The position numbers and the translations under genes were made by a program. From contig JAANSK020217754.1 of the NCBI GenBank assembly GCA_011763485.2, positions 1-24,296 on the forward strand: DNA of 24,296 nucleotides, read 5' to 3'. Source of the stretch: Isoetes engelmannii (taxonomy: Eukaryota > Streptophyta > Lycopodiopsida > Isoetales > Isoetaceae). The notes under the pieces are model-generated. The model ran no database searches, had not been told where the DNA came from, and saw only the letters and a list, made by a program, of their open reading frames with translations. Shown here in pieces: positions 1 to 10,179 of the stretch (the first letter of the stretch is position 1; every line of letters starts with the position of its first letter).

Positions 1-1226
1 AGGGCTCAGGTGATAGCCCCCTAGGATACGAGGCAGCCCATTGAAGGCTACAATGACAAAATCGAACAAAACCGACTGTTTTTAACAGCAATCATGATCA
101 AAAATTGTTAAACAATCTTGTATTGAAGCAAATTCACAAAATTCGAACTATAATACATCTCAACCAGAGCAAAAACAATCCGAATGTACATCAAAAAATA
201 GTCAAAATAGCCAAACTGTCAAAACAACATTAGAAAAGTATAAAAACTGTCAAACAAAGTGTATATTCCATTGGTTGGGTTGAAGGGCAACTACGGGGCC
301 TCTCCCACAAGGAGACAGTAGTGTCGTAACCTGTAGCACACCTCCAGAAGTGTCGTAACCTGCAGCACACCTCCAATTCATTACTTGGATGCCATTAAAA
401 ATATAAAAGCTTAGCATGTTAAAAACCTCTTGGATGCTCTTGTGCATGGCTTGGACCAGCGTCATAAGTTGTAGTGGGTTTACCCTGCATTAGAATTTTT
501 AACCCTTGAATACTACAACAGCCACATAACATTTCAGAATATTTCAGTATCAAATAACGAGCAGTGACAGAAAAGAATGCTAGAGTAAAGATGCATTACC
601 ATATAACAATGGCAACTTGCAAGTTTACCACTAGAAAGCTATTTAAAAGAGTGTAAGATTAGGAGCATGTGGGAAACCAAATTTCGATCAAAAGCATGCT
701 GGAAAAGGACAAACAAAATTTAGGCAGTTGAGCAATTGAGACAGGCCTTGTGCATGGCAGGGATTGCATGGCTGAAAAACATGGAGGATTCAAGCGCAGA
801 GCTACTGGATGTTACAGAATATCTAAGGTCTAAGAAGAAGCCCCAAAGTGCTTTGCTTAACTGTGCGAAGACTACTGTTAAATAGAGATGCACTCTTTTC
901 TGCTCAAATGATCATATGCACACATTTGATGCATAGTACTCAGTTATTTCCAAGTATATGTAGAGAGGTTTTGTGGGTCCTGCTACACGCTTTCTGTCTG
1001 GAAGTATGCCCTGTTTGCTTAGAAAAAAGAAGAAGATGATTTTAGGTTTGCCAGGGCCATAATGGACACCATATTTCTGATGAATATCTGTTTTTCACAT
1101 GTCATACTTCATGGAAAGATTATGGGAAGAACGAGGAATGATACTGAAATAGCATCTATTTTCTAAATACTGATTTCTTTATCACTTGTATGCATCCATA
1201 TTTCCTTACATGGCTGCAGGCACTGT
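1..1226. other. Gene-poor AT-rich spacer
   Basis: I see no convincing gene here. The stretch contains a 2x29-bp tandem duplication (321-378) and a short motif around 'taacccttga' near 500 that recurs near 1510. An open plus-strand stretch at 724-882 gives a hydrophilic, protein-like peptide (from an ATG at 754: MAGIAWLKNMEDSSAELLDV and onward) preceded by an AG that could be a splice acceptor. I do not recognise it and found no matching donor, so I do not call it a gene. Confidence 0.5.
321..378. repeat. 2 x 29-bp tandem duplication
   Basis: Two adjacent units begin gtgtcgtaacctg at 321 and 350. They agree in all but one of the first 26 bases, consistent with a fairly recent local duplication. 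No coding role is apparent. Confidence 0.85.
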
Positions 1227-2101
1227 TCACTCCCTTGATGACTTTATTTGAGCTTCACCATTGGCCCGAGTATCTCCAGTATATTTTCCTGAGTGTCTGC
1301 AAGCAAATGATTGAGTATTTAGTGTAAATAACAACAGGTCTATGCACAACAGCAAATAATTGAGTATTTTTTAATAAAAATAAAAACAAAAAAAGCAAGC
1401 TGCATGCTTGTCTCAACCTGCACTATATCTACACAAAAACAAATGATATAATAACAAGAAGGCGTGTAAAGTTAAATCCAGATTACACTCACATCATTCT
1501 TTAAAATTTCTAACCCTTGAATTCTACAATATTGAGGAGCTTTTCCATACTAAACGGAGCATCCAAATGGACAAAATATAATTTTAAAACAGTAGCTACT
1601 ATGGATGGCCAGGGCCATTTTTGTCACAGAACTACAAAACTATAGCAGCACAGAAAATAAAGTTACAAGTTACCTTGCCAGGCTGCATCCAATTTGGATA
1701 TCATCAATCATGGCTGCCCAGGTACTGAAATTAGAAAATGTGATGGCATAACCATCACAAGAGACAGGAAAGGAAACAAAAATGTGCTAAATGCCAAGAC
1801 AAAGGGATATGAAAAAATGATGAGAGCATAAGCCAAGTCTAGCATGATTAAAAAGAAATTGAGCATGAATCCTATTACCAGCTTCTCTATTGCATTGCTA
1901 AAAGCAAGAATTTTCCATGAATCCCTGTGCCAAAACATAATGCAAAACTTCTTACTGGCTATGGCTATGGCTACCTCTACGGCTATGGCGGGAGCCTTTC
2001 TGGACTGCATAGAAGCACCGTTCTTCCTCGACAAAGCCTTCGACGAAAAAGAGAAAAGCTTTCCCTCCTGTTTGTAAGCCCCCCGCATGCTTTTGCCACA
2101 T
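1227..2101 (-). CDS. Possible small divergent spliced gene (unrecognised)
   Basis: Three minus-strand segments can be joined with conventional splice sites and consistent phase: 2101-1956 (ATG at 2101, donor GTAAGA), 1724-1674 (acceptor TTTCAG, donor GTAACT) and 1296-1227 (acceptor TTGCAG, TGA at 1227-1229). The product would be 88 residues, with a Ser/Arg/His-rich patch (SRHSRRGSHSHSH) before the first junction. I do not recognise it. It would share a bidirectional promoter with ORC4, with about 190 bp between the two start codons. Support is only splice-signal quality and phase; the middle exon is just 51 nt. It could equally be a non-coding divergent transcript or chance. Confidence 0.22.
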
Positions 2102-2114
2102 GCGCAGGGGGGCT
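2077..2114. repeat. GC-rich hairpin upstream of ORC4
   Basis: AGCCCCCC (2077-2084) pairs with GGGGGGCT (2107-2114), and GCATG (2085-2089) with CATGC (2099-2103), leaving a two-base bulge and a 9-nt loop. TTTT follows the plus-strand arm. In a bacterium this would look like an intrinsic terminator; in a plant nuclear genome that reading does not apply. It lies about 180 bp upstream of the ORC4 start in the GC-rich promoter-proximal block. Confidence 0.6.
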
Positions 2115-2180
2115 TTTCCACGTCCCCGACAGGGCCTGCCACCCTGGATGGCGACCCTCCCCTAGAGGTGAACACTTGTA

Positions 2181-2225
2181 CACGTGGTAATGTATTTGCC
2201 AACGTGGCATATAACTGCCACGTCA
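2181..2225. promoter_or_regulatory. Cluster of ACGT-core (G-box/ABRE-like) elements
   Basis: Three ACGT cores lie within 45 bp upstream of ORC4: a perfect CACGTG G-box at 2181-2186, AACGTGGC at 2201-2208 and GCCACGTCA at 2217-2225. The last two form an 8-bp perfect inverted repeat (ACGTGGCA / TGCCACGT) around a 6-nt spacer. Plant bZIP and bHLH factors bind such cores. That these are used here is inference from motif and position. Confidence 0.5.
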
Positions 2226-2228
2226 AGT

Positions 2229-2240
2229 TTTGGCGCCAAA
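2229..2240. promoter_or_regulatory. Perfect palindromic E2F site
   Basis: TTTGGCGCCAAA is the complete 12-bp E2F/DP palindrome. It ends 53 bp upstream of the ORC4 start codon, where a proximal promoter or 5' leader would be. Plant origin-recognition-complex genes are known E2F targets activated at G1/S, so site and gene support each other. Seen directly: motif and position. Inferred: occupancy. Confidence 0.8.
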
Positions 2241-2293
2241 TTCTGGAGCTACGTCTATAGCGATGGAGCAGGGACAGAGGAGCTGCTGAAGTA

Positions 2294-5200
2294 ATGGAAA
2301 ATCTCCGTGCTCGAACTTCGTCACTTCCTTCCAGCCCGATTCAACAACGTGTTACTCGATCTAATCTTAATTCTCCAAAAGCAATCGGCAGTCCAAAGAG
2401 TACTAGGAAGCAGCAGGGCATAGACAGTCCATCTTCACCTCGGCTTGGAAGAAGTTCCAATTCTAAGATATTAAGTCCCCCCTGCAATGATAACCATGGG
2501 CTTTCTAGCAAAAGCAAGCGTATGCTCGATCACGAAGGCAAGAGCAGCCCTCTTAAAAAACGTAGAAAACTGGATTTCCCCGACCAGAGTTTTGTTAATG
2601 CTGAACATGGTGTCGAAGAGAAATCTAATAGTATTCTGAAGCAGAAAGTTGAGGAACAATTAGATAAGTGCAATTTTCCTAAAGACGCTGTGAAAAAAGC
2701 GGTAACATTTTTAAGGCGTCGTTTGTGCGACTATATGGCTGCACCTTTGCTTCCAAGTGCCGAAGAGAATAGGAAGTAAATTTATCTCTTGTACATCACT
2801 TTATTTCCGTTTTACCAAAGCATTTGCAGTTTTTACATGATTGTTTTGTTTCTGTATGCAGGAAGTTGTTAGATATGTTAACCAACACTATTGTGCAAGG
2901 ATGTAATAACTCCACGCTGTTACTGGGACCCCGTGGTTGTGGAAAATCAATGGTATAATATATTGCACGATCTTTTACTTATATAGATAGATAAAGGATC
3001 TAATGCTGAGTGCAATTTATCTTTCGTATTAGGTTTTGGAGCATGTGGTGCAGGAATTGCTGCTAAAATATCCAGAGAGATTGTCCGTGGTAGGGTGCAT
3101 GTTATATAAATGAAAGGTGGATACTTGTATGGTGCTCTCGTTTAATGTACCACTTCTTTTGCAGGTAAGATTGAATGGACTTATTCATGCAGATGACAAA
3201 TGTGCTTTAAAGGTAAGCATATGAAATTTTGGGATTATTTACCTTTTTGCAATCACTTCCCATATTGAATTCAGGTGGCTTATTATCTAGGAAATTGCAA
3301 GGCAACTTTGTGTGGAGTATGCACTTGTCTTCTCAAAGGCAGTAAGTATATCTTTTATGAGATTCTGCTGCATGGGCTTCAAAACAATCATCTGTTGAAA
3401 TTCTGCATTTTTTTCCGCCACATTTTGCTGGTCTTTCTTATGGTCACATTGCAATATTGCAACTGCAGGCTTCTTTTAACGAGAACTTGCACTTTTTGAC
3501 AGTCATTTTAAGGTAAATAAGCTTCAAAGTGATTCCGTTTGTAAAATGGTAAATATAAATATAAAACATAAATAATAAGTGCTGTACATGTCCAATAAAA
3601 TCACAGAACTTTTCACCAGCATTCAAAGCACTGTTCCTTCTCTATTTTTACCGATATAAAAGTCATATGCTGATGAGCATTGCAAAGTGAGACATAGCAT
3701 TGGCTATTGTTTGAAGGGTCTAATTGAAACTATTTGAAAAAACAAATAGTTCAAGAATAAGACGGTTATAATGCAGGGTTTAATGGAAATTATGTGAAAT
3801 AGCAGACAGCTCAAGAATAAGATGGCTATACTGACGACACTTGAACGAGATGACATTTATGATATTATTAAAGAACCGAAAATAATGTTGCCTGCATCAT
3901 GCTCAACTATGTGCATTACTTTATTTTTGAAGGTATACACTGCTGGTGCTTTTCTATTTAAGGTCAAATGCATTTCATGTTATTTGACTCAAAAAGGGTC
4001 CAGAACAGATGCAAATTATACAAGGCTGTAGGCAAACAAGGGCCTCCTTCTTAGAGAAGTATAATTCACCGAGAGCCGACTAGACTTTTGCAAGAAAAGA
4101 GGAAAAGTAATTCCTGTTTGAGCCATCAGTGTTCACTTGGGTCATACTAAAACCACCAACAATAGCTATGCTTTCCACGTCACCGCAAGTTTCGAGTTTC
4201 TGTTCCAAAATTGGTTGAATGCATCTTCAATTACATCAATTCACGAGGATCAAATAGCCCAATCAATATATCTCCTTCTTATGTCACGTTAAGTCTACAA
4301 GAAACCTGTTCTAGAAGGAATGAATGAAGAGGGACTGTCCTAGGAGTTTGTACACAAATGATAACACAATTGTCTCACATGAATTGACCTTTAGCAAGGA
4401 GAGCCAATATTTCTCATTCCACAGTAACTTAAAATTCAGGTGGAAACTACACATTATTTTATCCAACATGGCATAGAGATAACCAATCCTGTTTCTCTTG
4501 GTAAGATCTGTATCAGTGCGATGGGAGAGCAAAGATATTATGAAACAGCAACCCTTTTTTGAATGTATGATAACCTGATAGTTCGGTCGATTCGCAACTC
4601 TTAGCCATTTAAGGTGCATTCTTGTGTCTAAAACACCAGAATTTTGTTTCTTTTTTCTATTATTTTTTCTGGCATCAGGCAATAGCCTCATTTAAAATTG
4701 ACTGATTATGTTGGGTTTAGGCTTAAGAGGATTGAAGTTTAGAGTAGTTTGAAAGCATAGTTTTCATTGTCTTTGGTGTTGCAGTTAATATGCGGAAGTA
4801 TTTCTGCTGTTCTCTAGCATAATGTAAAACATTTATCATAAACCTTGATTGTGTCTGGCCTCTACATGTTCTCCCTTCAAGATGGGCAGATAATAGCAAG
4901 AACTGCATTAGTCTGATAGCAATTCTGGTATGTTGTTTCCTAAAATGTAATATCGCTGATGCAGGGAGTTTTCTTTATCACACAAGGCCATTGTGTTTGT
5001 CCTGGATGAGTTTGACTTATTTGCACAGGTATTGGATATTGTGCTTAAGTGGCTGGAATTATTATGAACTTTTGCTTTCCTTCTACAATTGGCAGAGGAC
5101 AAAACAATGTTTACTGTATAATCTACTGGATGTGCTGCAATCCTCATTTTCTCAGGCTGCTATAGTTGGCTTGAGCTGCCGTTTGGTATGCTTCAATTTG

Positions 5201-7021
5201 CTCACACAGTGGTACGCCTGGTTTTTCTGTTCTTTATGTGAAACTTATATCACCAATGCTGTAACAGGATGCAGATCAATTGCTGGAGAAACGTGTGAGG
5301 TCACGGTTCTCACAGCGCAAATATCTTTTTCTTCCCCCCTCAAGAGATGATATAACAAGGCATGTTTATGCGCTTGGTCTTTATGTCCCATGCAGTGTAA
5401 CACTCATTCTTGACTAAGGTTAATTACGGGTTGTTGATATATTCATATTAGGAACAGTCCTTCGAAAGGGTATAGGAACTGCTTACAGTAACAGATCTCT
5501 GCACCACCAATATCATTTGGGACATGCATTAGAGTTTATGTTTTCTGGGATTCTGTTTTAAAACAAACATATGTTCCTTACTTTTTCCTTCTTTATTTCC
5601 CTTCCTACTGACTTCGCATGCAATTGGACAGGTTGGTGGAATCTGCACTGCAAATTCCAGATGATTCTGGTTTTCCTTATGGTGAATATGCGAAGTTCTT
5701 CAATAAGTCAGCATCTGTATCCTACATGTCTTTTGTTCTATTTTCTCCTGAATGTCCTATTTTGATAAACTACTATTTTTTTAGGATGAGTAAGGCTATC
5801 CTTTTGTTTTTTCTTAAAGTTCAAGCCTGTTTACCTTTATGATTAAAAGAGACTTTTACTGGAGGAAAAGACGAGAGAACTTATAGACAAGTTGACCGAT
5901 GTCGAGTTGAGCCCACGTTATATGGCTGATTTTATGTAAGTGCTGTTTCAGATTGGTCAGTAAGTAACATTTGTTAATTATAAAATACGTTTCGAATGCA
6001 TAAATCTAATGTAGCTTTGAACTTGTCATTCCAGTTTCAGGGTTATCTGCAATTTGGACCATGAAGGAGGAAGATTAACAATATCGAATTTTAAATCTGC
6101 AGCAAGGGCTCTTGAGCAACAACCAAAACTAGAATTCTTGGCTGGTGATTGTGGAAATTCTGCACTTCTATTTTACATCATATCTTAATGCAAACCTTAT
6201 AAATACAGATTCATCAGTTTTAGAGCTTTGTTTGCTGGTATCCATGAAAAGGTTGGAGGCAAAGGAATGTGAGGTCTATAATTTCAACACAGTATACAAA
6301 GGTCTGTCTTTTTAGATACTTATGTTATCAGTATAGTTGAACATGCTTATACCTTAATGTGTGGTTGTCCAGTTAGATAGTTTTACACTGCGGACTGTAA
6401 ACATTAGCCCTGCTAACTTCATGTGAACAACACTGACATTCTTAATTTGCCGTGTGGTTTCCTTTTTTCTTTTCAGAAAATGACTTTTTATTCTTTTCCC
6501 TTTGCAGAATACAAGCAACTACAAGAGGTGCACAATAGTTGCGACTTCTATTCCAAACAAGCTGCATTAAGGGTAAGATTTAAATACAAGCTCCTTAGAA
6601 AACAAGTTCTTACATTTTGCATTTTGTTGCAACATCATGCGCTGAACAATGCTTGAATGGAATAGATAGGTTTTTGCATTTTGTTTAAACATTATGCTTG
6701 AACGGAATCAGTTCTCTGTCATGTTTCAATCTGTATCTTTGTCATCGTTGTTTTGTATCCAGGCACTTGATCATCTATTAGAGCGAGGTCTAGTTTCCTT
6801 CTTGGATTCCAAAAATTCAGGCAATATGCTTGAATTTAGGCCAGTTAAGCTGCTTATTTCTAACAGAGAACTTGAAGAGGGATTGAATGCCAGTACTGTC
6901 TGCCCGGTATTTTTCGAGCTATCTTGGTCTTTACCGTAAATCAGTATACCAGACATAATGCCTCTTGTCTGTTTTGCAGGTTATATTAAGACAGTGGTTT
7001 TTCCATGCATCATTCAAATGA
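2294..7021 (+). CDS. ORC4: Origin recognition complex subunit 4 (ORC4)
   Basis: ORC4 is an AAA+ subunit of the nuclear complex that marks replication origins and helps load MCM. Sixteen exons fit in phase: 2294-2775, 2862-2952, 3033-3089, 3165-3212, 3291-3341, 3469-3512, 4965-5028, 5096-5185, 5268-5359, 5632-5716, 5850-5935, 6035-6144, 6209-6301, 6508-6572, 6763-6906, 6980-7021, giving 547 residues. Walker A is GPRGCGKS (183-190) and Walker B IVFVLDEFD (267-275). The ORC4 signature GLSCRL followed by LLEKRVRSRF (about 304-323) covers sensor 1 and the arginine-finger region. A winged-helix C-terminal part ends WFFHASFK. Usual ORC4 proteins are about 415-440 residues; the excess is an N-terminal Ser-Pro-rich, apparently disordered region with a KKRRK nuclear-localisation-like patch at 88-92. 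Intron 9 is GC-AG. The exon 10/11 junction has an alternative four residues shorter. It appears intact. Confidence 0.95.
3513..4964 (+). other. ORC4 intron 6, the one long intron
   Basis: This GT-AG intron of 1452 nt is several times longer than the other ORC4 introns (mostly under 300 nt). It splits the region between the AAA+ helix ending VILR and the Walker B exon. It contains a 2x60-bp imperfect tandem duplication (3716-3835). I see no gene inside it; the open frames are short and unlike known proteins. Confidence 0.85.
3716..3835. repeat. 2 x 60-bp tandem duplication in ORC4 intron 6
   Basis: Units 3716-3775 and 3776-3835 share the frame gggt.taat.gaaa.tat.tgaaa and tcaagaataaga.gg.tata. 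They have diverged by numerous substitutions, so the duplication is not recent. Confidence 0.7.
5360..5631 (+). other. GC-AG intron 9 of ORC4
   Basis: The upstream exon ends ATAACAAG and the intron starts GCATGT. The only in-frame solution that keeps the conserved DDITR-LVESAL continuity uses this GC donor with the acceptor GGACAG at 5626-5631. A GT donor a few bases downstream would leave the conserved frame. GC-AG introns are a small known minority spliced by the major spliceosome. Confidence 0.75.
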
Positions 7022-7627
7022 ATTTGGAGGAATCACAGAGAGTTTCTCTTTTTAACGAATACAATCATCTTCATTCTTGCCAAGGCCAACATCAAGGGCG
7101 CTTCTCATCAGGGGAGCGAAGAAAATTTTTGTTGGACATTTGAAATTGCAAAGGTAGCTTGTATTTCCCATATATTGTGTGTCAAATTGGTAACAGTATG
7201 GTTGCCACCACAACTATGCTATTAAAATTATTCAATTACTCATAGAAAATTGCAAACAGCATCTACATTTAAATCTGAGAACAGTCTTGAAAACAAACAA
7301 CAATTATTGGATTCATCCTAATTGTTTCATTAACAAACTGATAATTGAAGATGTTTCAAAGTTCTTTATTGGTTACATGTTGAAAACCTGCAGTATGAAA
7401 ATATTAAGATATAATAAATGAACATACTTACAAGGCATCAGTTTGGTGCACCTCTGGCCATAGGCACATAGAAAGGAATTTAAATTTGTTTCAAGAGTAA
7501 TTGTTTCGCTATTAAAAAAAAAAACATGTTAGCAAAGCTATAAAGATTAGAATATCCCTCTCAAAGGCACCTCCTTATGCCGACATGTTGACTTCTCTTG
7601 GCTGAGGAAGAGAAATGCAAGGTCTGC
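7022..7627. other. ORC4 3' flank and spacer
   Basis: This AT-rich stretch holds no gene. AATAAA occurs at 7413-7418, about 390 nt after the ORC4 stop, and is a possible poly(A) signal in a plausible 3' UTR. The next coding-like material converges from the minus strand. Confidence 0.5.
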
Positions 7628-7861
7628 TTACACAATACAACAAGGCTTCTCTATTCTATTGCGCCTGGGCCATTGGTCTAGTGGTCTAGTGGATTGTCGG
7701 AAAAGAGGCTGCGCACTATTAATTTCCTTGTCCAACTTATCTATATCTTTGCGTAACTTGTCTGTGGAGGGCCATGGAGGCTCTAGTTTCTCCTCTAGTC
7801 TTTTCAACTTGTCGGCATATTCAGAATCGTTATATTTGTCTAAGATAGCGTTCAAAGTCAT
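7628..7861 (-). pseudogene. Copy A: C-terminal coiled-coil-like segment
   Basis: An open minus-strand stretch rich in charged heptad-like sequence (DKLKRLEEKLEPPWPS, then LRKDIDKLDKEINS) predicts a short coiled coil. It lies at the downstream end of the copy A coding segments and ends in a stop. I assign it to the same element from orientation, spacing and codon-like composition only. It may be the C-terminal tail of the methyltransferase-like protein. No known domain is recognised. Confidence 0.4.
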
Positions 7862-7877
7862 CCGGTATCACTGCCCC

Positions 7878-8141
7878 CTATGTTATGGCTGAATCCTGAG
7901 GTGCTCCAGAAGGCTCAGCCCTGTTCGGATCAACATCTCTCACTGCATCTTCATCAGTTGCCGCTGGATCTTTCTTTGTTAGCTTGGCAAGGTAGGAGAA
8001 GAATCTTTGCAGGAACCTTGTCTTTTTGCCATCATGTTCCAAGGCCACGCTCTTCTTTTCCTGCATTAAAGCAACCCTGGAAAACACACCACATGAAAGG
8101 ATGTCAAGCACGCATCCATCTTGCGGGACAAGTTGCTGCAC
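7878..8141 (-). pseudogene. Copy A: motif I-like SAM-binding segment of a DNA methyltransferase
   Basis: The minus-strand peptide contains DGCVLDILSCGVFSRVAL followed by KKSVALEHDGKKTRFLQRF. The pattern (buried VLD, small-residue loop, then a hydrophobic strand ending in an acidic ExD pair, then K/R and a helix) is the motif I/II SAM-binding signature seen near the C-terminus of beta-class N6-adenine/N4-cytosine DNA methyltransferases. In that class motif I follows the catalytic motif, as it would here (catalytic-like segment at 8241-9185). A lysine-rich, then Asp/Glu-rich tail follows. The segment belongs to a broken copy. The family call is inference from pattern, without a database search. 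Confidence 0.45.
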
Positions 8142-8240
8142 AATTTAGGACGTCTGCATTTGTGGCTGAAAGACTTCATCCCCATCCATTGGCATCCAAC
8201 TGTACTTCATTCTTTTGCCGAACATTTTCTTCCTGTGTCT

Positions 8241-9185
8241 TCACTCTTTCTTGTCTGCCTCCTTATCACCTTTGCATTCCCATACTGGCATCATGTACCT
8301 CTGTCCTAGATGAGATGGCAAGGAGAAACGTAGATTCAGACTTGTCCCCCGAATTGGAGCTTTGTCATCATCTCTAGAAATCAGGATATCGATAACAAAG
8401 TACTGGTGCTGCTTGATGCGCTTCTTATTCTCAAATCCAGGGGCTTCGTAGGTGCTGATGTAAATCTGGCCGCCACCCTCGATCTGCGCTTGGCTATGAA
8501 GACAGTTGGGCATGTAGCCGGGAAGGAGTAGCATGATCAGGTGAAATGTACTGCATGCCGTCATTGGCAAGATCCTTGCATACAAATCAAGGAACCGAGA
8601 AACAGTCCAATCCGCTCTAAATCCCCGCATGTCGACACAGATCAGCTGCGCGATGCTCCAAAACAGATGCAAGATAGCATGGCCGTTGGAAGTGTACCCA
8701 GAACGGCAGTCTTATTGATATTGCCTGATGTAACCCGGATCCATCCCAACAAATTTCAAGTAAACGCTCCTCTGTGAACACTGGAAATGACACGAGCAAG
8801 TCTTGGAAACTGAGAAATTGCACTTCCTTGCTAGCATTGACATGATGAAGCACCTCGCGCTCCATCATGGTCAGTGTTCTTAAATCCGTTGCCCGTTGCT
8901 TGTACCCGAAATGGTCTATGTAATTTGGAGTGATCTTCAAGTAGCAGGTATGATCAAGTATCTCGTCCATGAGACAATCTATCCCACTGGCAGACATACC
9001 CCTCACAACGTGAAGGAAACTCTTGTTGAAGAAGTCCTTTGTCGGTTTCTCAGTTACGCCAAGCCCTTCTGGACCCACTTGTTTACTACAACCAACATCT
9101 TAGACCCGGTTTTCTCGGGTGGGAAGATCCATTGCTTCTCGTCTTTCAGCTTCTTCACCTTCAGAGTAGTCGTCGCAACCAAGCA
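8241..9185 (-). pseudogene. Copy A: target-recognition and catalytic-like part of a DNA methyltransferase
   Basis: Two overlapping minus-strand open stretches (9078-8617 and 8672-8241) plus a short upstream piece look like decayed exons of one protein. Distinct blocks are KQWIFPPEKTGSKML, NASKEVQFLSFQDLLVSFP, FTEERLLEICWDGSGLHQA, then LICVDMRGFRADWT, SRFLDLYARILPM and QYFVIDILISRDD. The 'hydrophobic-VD-...-DWT-...-FLDLY-...-ILP' layout resembles strand IV and the following helix of beta-class amino-methyltransferases. The canonical (D/S/N)PP(Y/W) tetrapeptide is not recognisable at the expected place, so activity is unlikely and the call is tentative. The region is broken in a few places. It was probably a nuclear DNA-modifying enzyme of a mobile or captured gene family. 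Confidence 0.4.
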
Positions 9186-9239
9186 CGAATTCATTAATTT
9201 GAGAAACCATACAGTCTCATTTTATTCCAAATAGCTTGT

Positions 9240-9655
9240 CAGAGACGTATAGAGGATAGATTGTGAATGGCTGTGCTACTGAAGAAGCCAAAAGCATTCA
9301 GGCAATTCAACTGACCACAAAATAAAATGCTAGCTTCTAGTGAACCGCATCTTCGCATAAATACTGTCGGTTCTAGACAATATTGAAGTATTATTTGTTT
9401 CTTGATGTACGCGATAGAAGTTCGGTAGGATCGCAATTGCAGCTATGTTGACCATGGGCTATGTTGTGGCAATCCTGCAAAACATGGACAAACCGGACTT
9501 GTAATCTACAAATTGCACCATATATAAAGCTTAGAAAAAACACTATTCTATACAATATAGGTAGTCGCATCCATGCGATTATTTACATGTGAAGGAACAC
9601 TTAATTGAATTAAAAATAATACAATACCGAAGTTACATGAAAAGAATAACGAATA
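9240..9655. other. Presumed intron of copy A
   Basis: This AT-rich stretch separates the acidic linker segment from the methyltransferase-like segment. A weak 36-bp palindrome (9554-9589, about 10 of 15 arm bases paired) with a gtcgc/gcgat core may be a decayed member of the 34-bp palindrome family. No gene is otherwise seen. Confidence 0.35.
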
Positions 9656-10097
9656 TTAAAGCTTTGGATAATTGCATTGGTGATTGGAATAATCGCAACC
9701 TGTTTCATCATGTCCATCTGATGGAGGGGATTCCACAACAACATCTGGCGTTCCACCCTCATTTACAGTAACTGCCAATGCCACCCTCCCGATCTGTTGT
9801 CGACCCAATTCTAGGTGAACATCTGTATCCATGTCATTGTAGTCCGTCCGGTCTGGCATATCCTGCTCGTTATCATTAGCATATTCAATAAGGCATTGAT
9901 TTCTCTGCAATACCTCACTGAATTCATTTTTGCACTTTGCGATCATGGGCTAAAGCATCAAGTATCACACTGGGAGGCCTGAGATGCACTCTATCAACAT
10001 CGTCAACGAATTCCTGGGAGTTTGTCCCAAAATGCCCATCGTCATTGGTGATGTCGTTCGGGAGTTGACCGGTTTTGGCCTTGATGGGTTCACCTGG
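9650..10097 (-). pseudogene. Copy A: acidic linker segment
   Basis: A minus-strand block begins after an acceptor-like GTTGCCAG. It encodes an Asp/Asn/Glu-rich, low-complexity-leaning peptide (for example DNEQDMPDRTDYNDMDTDVH and DVVVESPPSDGHDE). It lies between the ParB-like segment and the methyltransferase-like segment, so it reads as a flexible inter-domain linker. No domain is recognised. It belongs to a broken copy. Confidence 0.4.
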
Positions 10098-10179
10098 CAA
10101 CATTTCAAGTCAATAAAATTAAAACTGATCTAACAACATACTAGCCAGTTTTCAGATTTGCCCTATATCGGCGAGCCGA

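Noticed and set aside
2077-2114. Bacterial-style intrinsic terminator (GC stem followed by T run)
   Set aside because: The window is plant nuclear DNA with spliceosomal introns, so the resemblance is structural coincidence.
1708-2226. 172-residue minus-strand open frame overlapping the ORC4 promoter region
   Set aside because: It crosses the GC-rich hairpin and the promoter boxes, has no recognisable domain, and its hydrophobic tail is simply AT-rich antisense sequence. A spliced reading of the same strand is a little more plausible but still weak.
7880-8377. 165-residue plus-strand open frame
   Set aside because: It is a shadow of the methyltransferase-like minus-strand segments, with Cys/His/Leu-rich antisense composition.
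9420-9453. Another 34-bp palindrome with a GGATCGC left arm
   Set aside because: Only about 6 of 15 arm positions pair, no better than chance, although the left arm resembles the family.
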